A stretch of 56,311 nt of DNA from an uncultured Ignavibacteriota bacterium (GCA_937915485.1 CALGII010000129.1:1-56311); one strand, 5' to 3'; counted from the stretch's first letter, positions 36,635 to 45,844 are shown. Notes: generated by a model not told the origin, from the letters alone. Translations and numbers: made by a program.

Positions 36635-39600
36635 TTAATCGATGTTAATGTCCAGACCAAGACCCTGTAGTTCCTTCATTATTACGTTGAACGCTTCGGG
36701 TATGTTCGGCTCCGGCAGGTTCTCGCCCTTAATTATAGACTCATAAACCTTGCTGCGTCCGATAACATCGTCGCTCTTTACCGTGAGCATTTCCCTGAGT
36801 ATGTGCGATGCGCCGTACCCCTGCAATGCCCAGCACTCCATCTCTCCGAACCTCTGACCGCCGAACTGCGCTTTACCTCCAAGAGGCTGCTGCGTTATAA
36901 GCGAATAAGGTCCGATGGAACGCGCGTGAATTTTGTCGTCGACAAGGTGCGAAAGTTTCAGCATGTAAATGTATCCTATCGTTACCTGTTGGTCGAACTT
37001 ATTTCCCGACATTCCGTCGTAAAGGTCTGTCCTCGAATTTGAGGGCAATCCCGACTGTTCGAGTCCGGTCGTAATTTCTTCAACCGTCGCGCCGTCAAAT
37101 ATTGGCGTCGCGAACTTCACGCCGTGCTGCTTTCCGACCCAGCCGAGCGCCGTTTCGTACAACTGTCCGAGGTTCATCCTCGAAGGCACGCCGAGCGGAT
37201 TCAGCACTATATCCACGGGTCTTCCGTCGGGCAGGAACGGCATATCTTCAGGCGGCACTATCTTCGCTACGACACCTTTGTTTCCGTGGCGTCCCGCCAT
37301 CTTGTCCCCTACCGAAAGTTTGCGCTTCTTTGCAACGTAAACCTTCGCGAGTTTGACCACCCCGTTAGGAAGTTCATCACCGAGAGTAACCTTGACCTTT
37401 AATCTCTTGTACTTCTCTTCGATTTCGATGAACTTGTAATTGTAATTCTTGAATATATCGATTATGAGTGAATTCGCCTTCTTACTATTCGACCAGTCCG
37501 CTTCGGTATCCAGTTCGCGGAAATCTATCGCGTTGTTATTAAGCAGATTGGTGAACGTATCGCGCTTGAATACGACGTTCCTCTTAATTAAAAGATTGCC
37601 TTTGTTGTCCCTTATGCCTTCCGATTCTTTACCTTCAAGAAGGATTCCGAGTTTATCGGCAAGTTTGAGGTTAAGTTCCTTAATCTCTTTCTTTCTGTCA
37701 TTTTCATACCTGTCGATTCTTTTCTTCTCTTCCCTCTTGCCCTCTGAATCTTTCGATTTTCTCGAGAACAATTTCCTGTTTATGACCACACCCTTCAGTC
37801 CCGGGGGCGCCTTCAGGGAGGCGTCCTTTACGTCGCCTGCCTTGTCGCCGAATATGGCTCTAAGAAGTTTTTCCTCAGGAGTCGGTTCAGTCTCGCCTTT
37901 CGGAGTGACTTTGCCGATAAGAATATCGCCCTCTTTAACTTCGGCGCCTATTCTGATTATTCCGTTTTCATCGAGGTCTTTTGTCGCTTCCTCGCTGACA
38001 TTCGGAATTTCCTTCGTGAGTTCTTCTTCGCCGCGTTTCGTGTCTCTTACTTCGAGGCTGAATTCTTCGATGTGAATCGATGTAAATATGTCTTTCGAAA
38101 CTACTTTTTCGCTAATTACAATGGCGTCCTCAAAGTTGTATCCTCTCCAGGGCATGAACGCTACGAGTATGTTCCTGCCGAGTGCAAGTTCGCCGTTCTC
38201 CGTCGAAGAACCGTCGGCGAGTATGTCGCCCTTCTTTATGCGCTGTCCATCGCGGACGATTGGGTTCTGGTTTATAGCCGTATCCTGATTCGTTCTCAGG
38301 AACTTAACCAGTTTATATTCAACCGTGCGTTTGTCGTCGAAACTGAGAAGACTTTCGTCCGAATCTTCTCTGATGTTGTATTTTACTATTATTTTGTCCG
38401 CCGACACGTAGTCAACAACTCCGTCCGCCTCGGCTACTATCATTGAACGCGAATCTCTGGCAACGATTTCTTCGAATCCCGTGCCGACTATCGGCGCCTC
38501 GGGGTTCAGAAGAGGCACTGCCTGACGCTGCATGTTGCTGCCCATGAGCGCCCTGTTCGCGTCGTCGTGCTCGAGGAACGGAATCAAAGCCGCCGCCGCG
38601 CTTACAATCTGGTTAGTCGCGACGTCCATATAATCGATGTTTGTCGGCTCTTCAAGCGGAAAATCGCCTTTGAACCTCGCCTTGACCTTCTTATTCTCGA
38701 AATTTCCCTTTCCGTCGAGAGGCTCGTTCGCCTGCGCTATCATGAATTCGTCTTCCTTGTCAGCCGAAATGTATTCTATATCTTCAGTTACTTTTCCCTT
38801 GACTACTTTTCTGTAAGGCGTTTCGATGAATCCAAGTTCGTTCACTCTCGAATGTATGCAGAGTGACGATATAAGTCCGATGTTCGGACCTTCAGGAGTT
38901 TCTATCGGGCAAAGCCTTCCGTAGTGAGTGTAGTGAACGTCACGTACTTCGAATCCCGCTCTCTCTCTCGAAAGACCGCCGGGTCCAAGCGCGCTGATTC
39001 TTCTCTTATGCGTCATTTCCGAAAGCGGATTTGTCTGGTCCATGAACTGCGAGAGTTGGCTCGTTCCGAAGAACGAAGACAACGCGCTCGTTATTGGTCT
39101 TGAACTTACCAGTCTCAAAGGCGTGAGATTCTCTTCATCGTGAATGCTCATCTTTTCCCTGATTGTTCTTATCATCCTCGAAAGCCCGAGACCGAACTGC
39201 TGTGATAACTGTTCGTTCACGGTTCTTACTCTCCTGTTTCCAAGATGGTCAATGTCATCAACTTCCTTGCGCCTGTCAACTAAATCCTTTATGTATGAAA
39301 TGATCTCAACGATATCTTCAAGCGTCAATATCGTTGTAGTATTGTCTATGTTTAAATTTAATTTCCTGTTTATCTTGTAACGTCCGACTTCGCCTAAATC
39401 ATATTTCTTGGGATTGAAAAACTGCTTTTCTATGTAACTCCTCGCGCTCTCGCCCTCGGAATCCGTCATAAGATGCTGCGTCTTCTTGTCCTTAGGAAGG
39501 GATTCGGCGGGTTTCTCCGCGAGTTCCTCTTCATCATCCTCGACTACGGTGTTGAAAATAATCTGCTCTCCGTCTGTCGGATTATTCTTCATCAGGTTAA

Positions 39601-40468
39601 GCGTCTTAATCTTGGCGTTCACTATCGAAAGAAGAAGTTCCTCGGTCAACTGCGTGCCCGATTCAATTCCAAGTTCTTCTCCGGTATTTTTATCCACGAC
39701 GTTCTCGATTACGTACCTTCCCGTGTAATCAAGATAATTATGCGGCGTTATCTCAGATTTCTCCGCTAACCCGAAGAGTTCGAGCATTTTCACCTTTTCG
39801 TTTATCGAAAGCGCTCTGAGCAGAGTTGAGAAATAGAATTTTTTCTTTCTGTCAACGTACGCGTAAAGCAAATCGTTAATATCCGTCGTGAACTCGACCC
39901 ACGAACCCTTGTACGGAATTACTCTCGCTGAAAACAGTTCCGTGCCGTTCGCGTGTGTTGACTCGCTGAACACGACTCCCGGAGACCTGTGCAGCTGGCT
40001 TACGATAACACGTTCGGCTCCGTTTATAATGAAACTGCCTCTCGGTGTCATGTACGGCAACTGCCCCAGATATACGTCCTGCTCAAGAACATAGTTGTAT
40101 TCCTTTGCAGCAGAATTTGGCTTCGTAGATAATCTTAATTTCACCTTCACGGGAACCGAGTACGTAAGACCCTGTTCCTGGCATTCAATAATTGAATACG
40201 GAGGCTTCTCAATAAAATACTCTATGAACTCAAGCAAAGCTGTTTCCCTTGAATCCGTGATAGGGAAATTGTCCTCAAAAACTTTTTGCAAACCGATAGG
40301 TTTCCTCTTGCTGATTGGAATGTCCTCCTGCAAAAAATCCTTGTATGACTGCAATTGAACGTTTAAAAGATCAGGAGGTTCTTTGTGAATATCGGATTTT
40401 GAAAAAGTTAACCTGTTGTTCTTGTTGTTGAGGGGTTTTAAACCGGCTAAAACACCTTTTAATTCCAT
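36635..40468 (-). CDS. rpoB: DNA-directed RNA polymerase subunit beta
   Basis: A 1277-residue subunit. It has the rifampicin-region 'FFGTSQLSQFMDQTNPLSEMTHKRRISALGPGG' read in two parts, 'GRLCPIETPEGPNIGLI', the flap and the C-terminal 'GGKAQFGGQRFGEMECWALQ'. The rifampicin cluster shows the wild-type pattern (Asp in 'QFMDQ', His in 'THKRR', Ser in 'RRISALGP'), so no resistance substitution is seen. It follows rplL after a 114-nt spacer with a large hairpin. Confidence 0.98.
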   Translation of the reverse strand: MELKGVLAGLKPLNNKNNRLTFSKSDIHKEPPDLLNVQLQSYKDFLQEDIPISKRKPIGLQKVFEDNFPITDSRETALLEFIEYFIEKPPYSIIECQEQGLTYSVPVKVKLRLSTKPNSAAKEYNYVLEQDVYLGQLPYMTPRGSFIINGAERVIVSQLHRSPGVVFSESTHANGTELFSARVIPYKGSWVEFTTDINDLLYAYVDRKKKFYFSTLLRALSINEKVKMLELFGLAEKSEITPHNYLDYTGRYVIENVVDKNTGEELGIESGTQLTEELLLSIVNAKIKTLNLMKNNPTDGEQIIFNTVVEDDEEELAEKPAESLPKDKKTQHLMTDSEGESARSYIEKQFFNPKKYDLGEVGRYKINRKLNLNIDNTTTILTLEDIVEIISYIKDLVDRRKEVDDIDHLGNRRVRTVNEQLSQQFGLGLSRMIRTIREKMSIHDEENLTPLRLVSSRPITSALSSFFGTSQLSQFMDQTNPLSEMTHKRRISALGPGGLSRERAGFEVRDVHYTHYGRLCPIETPEGPNIGLISSLCIHSRVNELGFIETPYRKVVKGKVTEDIEYISADKEDEFMIAQANEPLDGKGNFENKKVKARFKGDFPLEEPTNIDYMDVATNQIVSAAAALIPFLEHDDANRALMGSNMQRQAVPLLNPEAPIVGTGFEEIVARDSRSMIVAEADGVVDYVSADKIIVKYNIREDSDESLLSFDDKRTVEYKLVKFLRTNQDTAINQNPIVRDGQRIKKGDILADGSSTENGELALGRNILVAFMPWRGYNFEDAIVISEKVVSKDIFTSIHIEEFSLEVRDTKRGEEELTKEIPNVSEEATKDLDENGIIRIGAEVKEGDILIGKVTPKGETEPTPEEKLLRAIFGDKAGDVKDASLKAPPGLKGVVINRKLFSRKSKDSEGKREEKKRIDRYENDRKKEIKELNLKLADKLGILLEGKESEGIRDNKGNLLIKRNVVFKRDTFTNLLNNNAIDFRELDTEADWSNSKKANSLIIDIFKNYNYKFIEIEEKYKRLKVKVTLGDELPNGVVKLAKVYVAKKRKLSVGDKMAGRHGNKGVVAKIVPPEDMPFLPDGRPVDIVLNPLGVPSRMNLGQLYETALGWVGKQHGVKFATPIFDGATVEEITTGLEQSGLPSNSRTDLYDGMSGNKFDQQVTIGYIYMLKLSHLVDDKIHARSIGPYSLITQQPLGGKAQFGGQRFGEMECWALQGYGASHILREMLTVKSDDVIGRSKVYESIIKGENLPEPNIPEAFNVIMKELQGLGLDINID

Positions 40469-40512
40469 TTATTATGATTTAGTTATATATAAATTAAACA
40501 AAATCCAAGGAA

Positions 40513-40552
40513 TAAGGTTTAAGGGTGATGAATTTTCACCCTCAAACCCTTA
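40513..40552 (-). promoter_or_regulatory. Long hairpin between rplL and rpoB (attenuator or processing site)
   Basis: The arms TAAGGTTTAAGGGTGA and TCACCCTCAAACCCTTA are nearly fully complementary, with one mismatch and one bulge, around a short AT-rich loop. No T-run follows. E. coli has an attenuator and RNase III site at the same place, which lowers rpoBC relative to ribosomal protein output, so a similar role is inferred. Confidence 0.6.
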
Positions 40553-40582
40553 CCTCAGATTAAAAAGTTAATTTGCGAATTA

Positions 40583-40960
40583 TTATTTGATTTCAACTTT
40601 TGCGCCTGCTGCTTCTAATTCCGCTTTTAATTTTTCCGCGTCGGCTTTAGGCATATTTTCTTTTACAGCTTTCGGAGCACTTTCAACGAGCGCTTTGGCT
40701 TCTGTTAATCCAAGTCCCGTCGCGTTTTTCACTGCTTTGATGACTTTGATTTTTTCCGGTCCGATATCTGCTAAGAATACAGTGAATTCTGTTTTTTCTT
40801 CTTCTTGTGCTGCCGGGGCTGAGCCTGCCGCCGGTCCCGCCATCATAACGGGGGCTGCCGCTGTAACTCCGAACTTGTCTTCAAGTGCTTTCTTTAAATC
40901 GGATGCTTCCTGTAAGGTTAAATTGGATATTTTTTCTAATAATTCTTCTACTACTGACAT
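40583..40960 (-). CDS. rplL: 50S ribosomal protein L7/L12
   Basis: The 125-residue stalk protein that recruits translation factors. It has an N-terminal dimerisation helix region, an Ala/Gly/Pro-rich hinge ('MAGPAAGSAPAAQ') and the conserved C-terminal domain ('KIKVIKAVKNATGLGLTEAKALVE'). It follows rplJ by 48 nt. Confidence 0.98.
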   Translation of the reverse strand: MSVVEELLEKISNLTLQEASDLKKALEDKFGVTAAAPVMMAGPAAGSAPAAQEEEKTEFTVFLADIGPEKIKVIKAVKNATGLGLTEAKALVESAPKAVKENMPKADAEKLKAELEAAGAKVEIK

Positions 40961-41008
40961 GTCTATTTCCTTTGGTTAAATTTTAATTCAAAATTGTTTA
41001 AAAAAATG

Positions 41009-41542
41009 CTAAGCAGCCTTTTTCTTGGCCGCTTCTTCGATAACGCTTGCGAGATCTCTGATGACCGCGTTAATTGCACCGACAATGCCCGATACGGGCG
41101 AATCAAGACTCGAAAGTATTCCAGCAATGATTTCTTCCTTCGTGAGCAGCGAAGCTAATTGCTGCATCTTGTCGGAACCGAAGTATAACTTATCGACTAT
41201 CGCAGCCTTGAATTTCGGCTTATCGCTCTTTTCGGTAAGTTTCTTCAGAATCCTTGCAGGCGCAACCGGGTCGCTGTCCGCGAATATTATTCCGGTATTG
41301 CCCTTGAAATGACCTTCGAGGTCGTTCACGAACTGGCTGTAAGTTTCGCTTTCCTTCATTGCGCGCAATGCGAAAGTGTTCTTGACAACCTTGTACTTAA
41401 TGTTTGCCTTGTAAAACTCGCTGCGGAGATTGTCCACCTCTGCAACGGTCATACCGGCGAAATCTATTAAATAGATAGCCGGTGCATTATTCATCTTGTC
41501 CTTAATCTCAGCAATTATCTCGTTCTTTTTGATTTTCTCCAT
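41009..41542 (-). CDS. rplJ: 50S ribosomal protein L10
   Basis: A 177-residue protein that anchors L7/L12 dimers to the ribosome stalk. It has the N-terminal 'LIDFAGMTVAEVDNLRSEFY' and 'YKVVKNTFALRA' typical of bacterial L10, and a C-terminal helix for L12 binding. It is preceded by a 92-nt leader containing a hairpin, a likely autoregulatory site. Confidence 0.97.
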   Translation of the reverse strand: MEKIKKNEIIAEIKDKMNNAPAIYLIDFAGMTVAEVDNLRSEFYKANIKYKVVKNTFALRAMKESETYSQFVNDLEGHFKGNTGIIFADSDPVAPARILKKLTEKSDKPKFKAAIVDKLYFGSDKMQQLASLLTKEEIIAGILSSLDSPVSGIVGAINAVIRDLASVIEEAAKKKAA

Positions 41543-41576
41543 ACCGTTTGTTAAAAGTTATTAAACATTTGAAGCT

Positions 41577-41605
41577 TCCTTCCGGTTATCACAATCCCGG
41601 ACGGA
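41577..41605 (-). promoter_or_regulatory. Candidate L10 leader hairpin
   Basis: In the rplA-rplJ gap a stem forms from TCCGG/CCGGA plus TCC/GGA, separated by one mismatch, with an 11-nt loop containing TTGTGATAA. It lies about 35-60 nt upstream of the L10 ATG. L10-L12 is known to bind its own leader and repress rplJL, so this is the expected place for that element. The full consensus was not checked. Confidence 0.45.
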
Positions 41606-41634
41606 TTATATGTATAATGAGTGCGTAAACTTTT

Positions 41635-42339
41635 TTATGCCGCCGACTTTAAATCCGTCAGCGCTTTGTCAATCTTTATTCCGGGTCCCATCGTTGTCGA
41701 TACTGTAACCGCCTTGATATATGTTCCTTTTGCTGCCGCGGGCTTCAGTTTTATTATCATATTTATAAATGTCGTGATGTTCTCTAAAATTTTCTGTTCG
41801 TCGAATGACGCCTTGCCTATTGACGAGTGAACCGTTCCGTTCTTGTCAACCCTGAAATCAATCTTTCCCGCCTTAACTTCCTTTACCGCCTGACCTACGT
41901 TCATTGTTACGGTTCCGCTTTTAGGATTCGGCATGAGTCCGCGGGGCCCGAGAACCTTACCGAGTTTCCCGAGTTCGCTCATCGAATCGGGAGTCGCTAT
42001 AATAACGTCAACATCCGTCCAGCCTTCCTGAATCTTCTTCAGGTAATCTTCGAACCCGACGTGGTCAGCGCCGGCATCAACGGCTTCCTGCTGCTTCTCG
42101 GGTTTTGCGATAACGAGAACCCTTACGGTCTTTCCCGTTCCGTTCGGCAAAGATACGGTTCCGCGAACGACCTGGTCCGCGTGCTTCGGATCCACTCCGA
42201 GATTAATGGCTATGTCCACCGATTCGTCGAATTTCGCTTTCGCATACTTCTTCAACAACGATACCGCTTCGGCTATCTTGTACTCTTTCTTCGAATCAAA
42301 AGTCTTGTTTATTTCTTTCTGTTTTTTTGTCAAATTCAT
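41635..42339 (-). CDS. rplA: 50S ribosomal protein L1
   Basis: A 234-residue protein of the L1 stalk, which also represses its own operon by binding mRNA. It shows 'VRGTVSLPNGTGKTVRVLV', 'KVLGPRGLMPNPKSGTV' and 'VDKNGTVHSSIGKASF'. It follows rplK by 23 nt. Confidence 0.98.
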   Translation of the reverse strand: MNLTKKQKEINKTFDSKKEYKIAEAVSLLKKYAKAKFDESVDIAINLGVDPKHADQVVRGTVSLPNGTGKTVRVLVIAKPEKQQEAVDAGADHVGFEDYLKKIQEGWTDVDVIIATPDSMSELGKLGKVLGPRGLMPNPKSGTVTMNVGQAVKEVKAGKIDFRVDKNGTVHSSIGKASFDEQKILENITTFINMIIKLKPAAAKGTYIKAVTVSTTMGPGIKIDKALTDLKSAA

Positions 42340-42362
42340 AATATTATAAAACTAATAATTTT

Positions 42363-42785
42363 TTAATCTACTGTTATTCCCATGCTTCTTGCCGTGCCTT
42401 TTATCATGCTCATTGCATGCTCTACGTCTCTCGCGTTTAAGTCAACCATTTTCATTTCGGCTATTTCCTTCACCTGCTTTGACGTTACCTTTCCGACTTT
42501 TGTCTTGTGAGGCACGCCAGAACCTTTTTCAAGTCCCGAAGCCTTCAGCAACAGCACCGCCGCGGGAGGTGTCTTCGTTACGAACGTGAATGACTTGTCG
42601 GAATAAACCGTGATTACTACGGGAATTATCAATCCTTTCTTGTCTTGTGTTCTCGCGTTGAACTGCTTGCAGAACTCCATGCCGTTCACGCCTCTTTGAC
42701 CCAGCGCGGGACCTACCGGAGGCGCCATCGTTGCTTGACCTGCGGGAATTTGTAACTTTATAAAACCAACTACTTTTTTTGCCAT
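42363..42785 (-). CDS. rplK: 50S ribosomal protein L11
   Basis: A 140-residue protein of the GTPase-associated centre. It has the N-terminal 'LQIPAGQATMAPPVGPALGQRGVN' region (split here: proline-rich thiostrepton-site loop) and C-terminal 'NARDVEHAMSMIKGTARSMGI'. Standard length; 22 nt after nusG. Confidence 0.98.
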   Translation of the reverse strand: MAKKVVGFIKLQIPAGQATMAPPVGPALGQRGVNGMEFCKQFNARTQDKKGLIIPVVITVYSDKSFTFVTKTPPAAVLLLKASGLEKGSGVPHKTKVGKVTSKQVKEIAEMKMVDLNARDVEHAMSMIKGTARSMGITVD

Positions 42786-42807
42786 AATATATATTTATTA
42801 TTGATGT

Positions 42808-43521
42808 TTACTTATGCTTTTCTATTTGCGTGAATTCAAGTTCGATTGGAGTCTTCCTGCCGAAAATACTCACCATCACCTTGACCTTCATTTTCTCCGT
42901 GTTTATTTCCAGTATGGTTCCGTTGAAGTTGTTGAACGGGCCGCTCGTCACCTTCACAGGATCGCCCTGGTTGAGTTTTAAATCTATTTTTTCAGTCTGG
43001 CTTTCGTCGTTCAGGATTGCCTTGATTCTCTTTATCTCCGTCTCTCGCAACGGTATCGGCTCGAGCCTCTGGCCTTTTATGTTTTTGGAACCTACAACGC
43101 CCATTATGCTGGGTACTTTCGCTAGGAATCTTTTAACGTTGTCGTCAAGGTCGGCTTCAATAAGTATATAACCTGGAAAGAAATTTTTATACTTCACTTT
43201 CTTCTTTCCGTTCTTTACCTCAAATACTTTTTCCATCGGAATCATAACGGTTCTTATCCTGCTCTCAAGGTGCTCGTCTTTTATCTGCGCGTCAAGATAC
43301 GTCTTCACTTTATTCTCGTGACCCGCTACAATTCTCACAGCAAACCACTTGAAGACATCCGAAGTCGATTCCGCAGCATCGTCAGTCTCGGGAATTTCAG
43401 GCACTTCCGTGTTCACGGGAATATCCTGAACTTCAGGCGTTTCCGAATTCGCCTCCTGCGGATTCTCGGATAACTCCTGAGACTCTTCCATGTTTTCCAT
43501 ATTTTTTGTTTCGTCCATCAA
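42808..43521 (-). CDS. nusG: Transcription termination/antitermination factor NusG with acidic N-terminal extension
   Basis: A 237-residue protein. Residues ~60-175 form the NGN domain that binds RNA polymerase ('WFAVRIVAGHENKV', 'FFPGYILIEADL'). A C-terminal KOW domain follows ('GDPVKVTSGPFNNFNGTI'). An unusual ~57-residue extension precedes NGN, very rich in Glu, Asp, Pro and Asn. It couples transcription to translation and to Rho. It sits in the usual secE-nusG-rplK order, 8 nt after secE. Confidence 0.97.
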   Translation of the reverse strand: MMDETKNMENMEESQELSENPQEANSETPEVQDIPVNTEVPEIPETDDAAESTSDVFKWFAVRIVAGHENKVKTYLDAQIKDEHLESRIRTVMIPMEKVFEVKNGKKKVKYKNFFPGYILIEADLDDNVKRFLAKVPSIMGVVGSKNIKGQRLEPIPLRETEIKRIKAILNDESQTEKIDLKLNQGDPVKVTSGPFNNFNGTILEINTEKMKVKVMVSIFGRKTPIELEFTQIEKHK

Positions 43522-43529
43522 TTCTACGT

Positions 43530-43712
43530 TTAAAATAATATTTTCAGAACTTCGCTGATGCCCTTGTCAACTATGTACACAAACACTGCGAAGATTATCA
43601 TCGTCACGACAACAACCTTCGTGTAATCTCTCATTTCCTCTTTCTTTGGCCACGTGACCTTTTTCATTTCCTTGTAAATGTCCGTGAAGAAATTTAATAT
43701 TTTATCTCTCAT
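43530..43712 (-). CDS. secE: Preprotein translocase subunit SecE
   Basis: A 60-residue single-span membrane protein of the SecYEG channel. It has an amphipathic 'FTDIYKEMKKVTWPKKEEM' stretch, with the conserved 'VTWPKKEE', and one membrane helix (about 32-52). Short bacterial form, as expected. Confidence 0.95.
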   Translation of the reverse strand: MRDKILNFFTDIYKEMKKVTWPKKEEMRDYTKVVVVTMIIFAVFVYIVDKGISEVLKILF

Positions 43713-43732
43713 TCTTAGTTATTAATTACGTG

Positions 43733-43805
43733 CACGAGTGGAGGGACTCGAACCCCCAACCGACGGTTTTGGAGACCGCTACTCTACCAATTGAGCTACA
43801 CTCGT
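43733..43805 (-). tRNA. tRNA-Trp (anticodon CCA)
   Basis: A full cloverleaf of 73 nt. Acceptor ACGAGTG pairs with CACTCGT, the anticodon loop reads CT-CCA-AA, and a GGTTCGAGTCC T arm is present. It is the last tRNA before secE. Confidence 0.95.
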
Positions 43806-43874
43806 AAAACTCTTTTAAAGAACTATTGCGGAATTGCTTGCCTTCGTTTTCTATAAGCGGAATCCTTAAGCCAG
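43806..43874. other. tRNA-Thr to tRNA-Trp spacer, no tuf gene
   Basis: Only 69 nt separate the two tRNAs. In many bacteria an EF-Tu gene lies at this position (tRNA-Thr, tuf, tRNA-Trp, secE). None is present here, nor any remnant. Confidence 0.7.
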
Positions 43875-43947
<73 letters not shown>

Positions 43948-43953
43948 AGAAAG

Positions 43954-44026
43954 AGCGGGAGACGGGACTCGAACCCGCGACCAACAGCTTGGAAGGCTGT
44001 GACTCTACCAACTGAGTTACTCCCGC
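43954..44026 (-). tRNA. tRNA-Gly (anticodon TCC)
   Basis: A 73-nt cloverleaf. Acceptor GCGGGAG pairs with CTCCCGC, the anticodon stem is CAGCC with a TCC anticodon, and the T arm reads CGGGTTCGAGTCCCG. It lies 6 nt upstream of tRNA-Thr. Confidence 0.95.
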
Positions 44027-44088
44027 GTTTGAACTGTTCATCGTATCCGCGCATAGATATAAAAAAACAATTATCGCTAATCGTTATG

Positions 44089-44171
44089 TGGGTAGGGAAG
44101 GATTCGAACCTCCGAAGACATCAGTCGTCAGATTTACAGTCTGATGCGTTTAACCACTTCGCTACCTACCC
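44089..44171 (-). tRNA. tRNA-Tyr (anticodon GTA)
   Basis: An 83-nt class II tRNA with a long variable arm. Acceptor GGGTAGG pairs with CCTACCC, the anticodon loop reads CT-GTA-AA, and the T arm reads GGAGGTTCGAATCCTTCC. It is the first gene of the tRNA-secE-nusG-rplKAJL-rpoBC cluster. Confidence 0.95.
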
Positions 44172-44194
44172 AAAATTTCTTTTGGCAAATGATA

Positions 44195-44223
44195 AATTTA
44201 GGGATTTTTATTAATTAAATCAA
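44195..44223 (-). promoter_or_regulatory. Candidate promoter of the tRNA/ribosomal cluster
   Basis: On the minus strand TTGATT is followed 17 bp later by TAAATT, ending 24 nt before tRNA-Tyr. The spacing and the AT-rich upstream stretch fit a housekeeping-sigma promoter for a strongly expressed operon. Read by eye only. Confidence 0.45.
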
Positions 44224-44344
44224 TATATTTTTTTAATATATCAATAAAATTCTACGATTATATGCCGGTCGGATATTCCGTTCGTTCATGCTCTCCATCA
44301 TTAATTTTCCCTCGCCGTTATGGAAAAATAACGCGCTTATACCC

Positions 44345-45835
44345 TTATATGCCGATTTTTAAAACGCTGTCTATCTTGCCTTTCTGTTCTTTCAGGTAAT
44401 TTAATCTCTGTAATATACTGTTTTTATCGGAATCTAATGCCGAAACACGGTCAGGAAGCGTAATAATTGTCGGGAGTATCATTGTGTTCCCGGCATCGTC
44501 CTTTACCTCGGTCTTCCCCTTCTTGTAGCCGGTTATCGCCGCTTCTTCCCCGGGTTCGTAAATTACGGCGTCCGTTTTCACCGCGTACAGTTTTTTATCC
44601 GACAGCGATTTTATCACGTAACCCGACTCAGTCTTTTTCACAACCCTGCCTTCTATTATTATGATATCACCGGTTCCGAGCCCCGGTTCGATTTTTTTAA
44701 GTTCATCAGTTTTTTCGCTTATCTCCTTTTCTATATCTCTCACCTTTGCGGTAAAACTTATTTTCTTGTTGAGAAGATTCTTCACGTCGATGAGTTGCTG
44801 CCGCTGGCGTTCGAGTTCCGTGTTTCTGAAATTTTCAATAAGCGCAAGATTTTTTTCCACCTGCGCCCTTGCCTCGGAAAATTTCTTCTGACCGTCAAGT
44901 TTCGCCGCTTCTTTTTTTATCTGCAGGAATTCGCTGCTCGCTGTTGAATATATCAGCCTGTACAGATTGCCGTATGTCTTCGGATTGTCTTTTACATTAA
45001 TTTTTTTCAGGTATTCGAGTGACACTCTCCAGTCTTCTGCGTAAATCTGCTTTATCAGATTTTCGGACAGGGCGGATATTTTTTCATTTGCTCTGTCCCT
45101 GAATTTGCTGTCGGGATATTTCATGATGAACTTCTCATACCTGCCAATCTGTGTTTCTATATCCCTCAGGTTCTTTGTTTCATCTTCACGTTCGATTTCC
45201 GCGAACTCAAAATCCTCACGCAGATAAAAATTCCTGTACGCGATGAAAGCCGCGGAAATCACTATCAGAATCGCGATTGAGACATACAGAGCGTTTATTA
45301 TTTTTTTCTTCCGTGCCATCGCGGGAAGAAGTTCTCCTATGTACTTTATCCGTGTGGTTATGAACTCGCTTTCTTCCTCGTCGCAGTATTTCAGGTAATC
45401 CTTGTAAAACAAAGCGGACGCCTTGTATTCTTTTTTCCTGAATGAATCATCGGCGCTTTCATAAATTTTCATCTTGATGTTAATCAGGGCTGTTGCCCTG
45501 TTGTAAAGAGCTTTCGCCTCCGTGTTGTCCTTATCCGCGCTGAGTATGCGCACACATTCGTTGATTGCCTCGCTGTATTTTTTCAGGTTCATCAGATATT
45601 CAACGTGAACGAGCAGTTCCCTTACGGGTATCGCGGGCGAGAAAAGAGGGTTTAACAGTATGTTCTTCTGCGAACAACTTATTACGGCGCATCCGTGATT
45701 CCTGCGCCAGCAGTATTCGTGATAAGGCGTTCCGCAGGCGGGACAGAAGAATAAATCCTCCGGCGCGGTTATTTTGCCGAGACAGTGCTGGCATACGGAT
45801 TCTTCCGTCTTGTTTTTTTCTTCAGCGGATTGCAT
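44345..45835 (-). CDS. RING-like zinc-binding membrane protein with TPR-like and coiled-coil regions
   Basis: A 496-residue protein. The N-terminus holds seven Cys and two His in a prokaryotic-RING-like pattern (Cys15, 18, 31, 34, His39, Cys42, His47, Cys49, 54), with 'FFCPACGTPYHEYCW' at the core. A helical TPR-like stretch (~70-165) leads to one membrane helix (~187-206). A further helical repeat region, a coiled coil (~330-380) and a small C-terminal beta domain follow, so most of the protein lies across the membrane. It starts 9 nt after the LysE-family gene stop codon. The function is unknown; a scaffold or envelope adaptor is inferred. Confidence 0.75.
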   Translation of the reverse strand: MQSAEEKNKTEESVCQHCLGKITAPEDLFFCPACGTPYHEYCWRRNHGCAVISCSQKNILLNPLFSPAIPVRELLVHVEYLMNLKKYSEAINECVRILSADKDNTEAKALYNRATALINIKMKIYESADDSFRKKEYKASALFYKDYLKYCDEEESEFITTRIKYIGELLPAMARKKKIINALYVSIAILIVISAAFIAYRNFYLREDFEFAEIEREDETKNLRDIETQIGRYEKFIMKYPDSKFRDRANEKISALSENLIKQIYAEDWRVSLEYLKKINVKDNPKTYGNLYRLIYSTASSEFLQIKKEAAKLDGQKKFSEARAQVEKNLALIENFRNTELERQRQQLIDVKNLLNKKISFTAKVRDIEKEISEKTDELKKIEPGLGTGDIIIIEGRVVKKTESGYVIKSLSDKKLYAVKTDAVIYEPGEEAAITGYKKGKTEVKDDAGNTMILPTIITLPDRVSALDSDKNSILQRLNYLKEQKGKIDSVLKIGI

Positions 45836-45844
45836 GCCGTGAAA

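Noticed and set aside
37449..38075. Long plus-strand open frame opposite rpoB
   Set aside because: It is a shadow of rpoB codon usage: Ser/Leu-rich, with no ribosome site and no recognisable domain.
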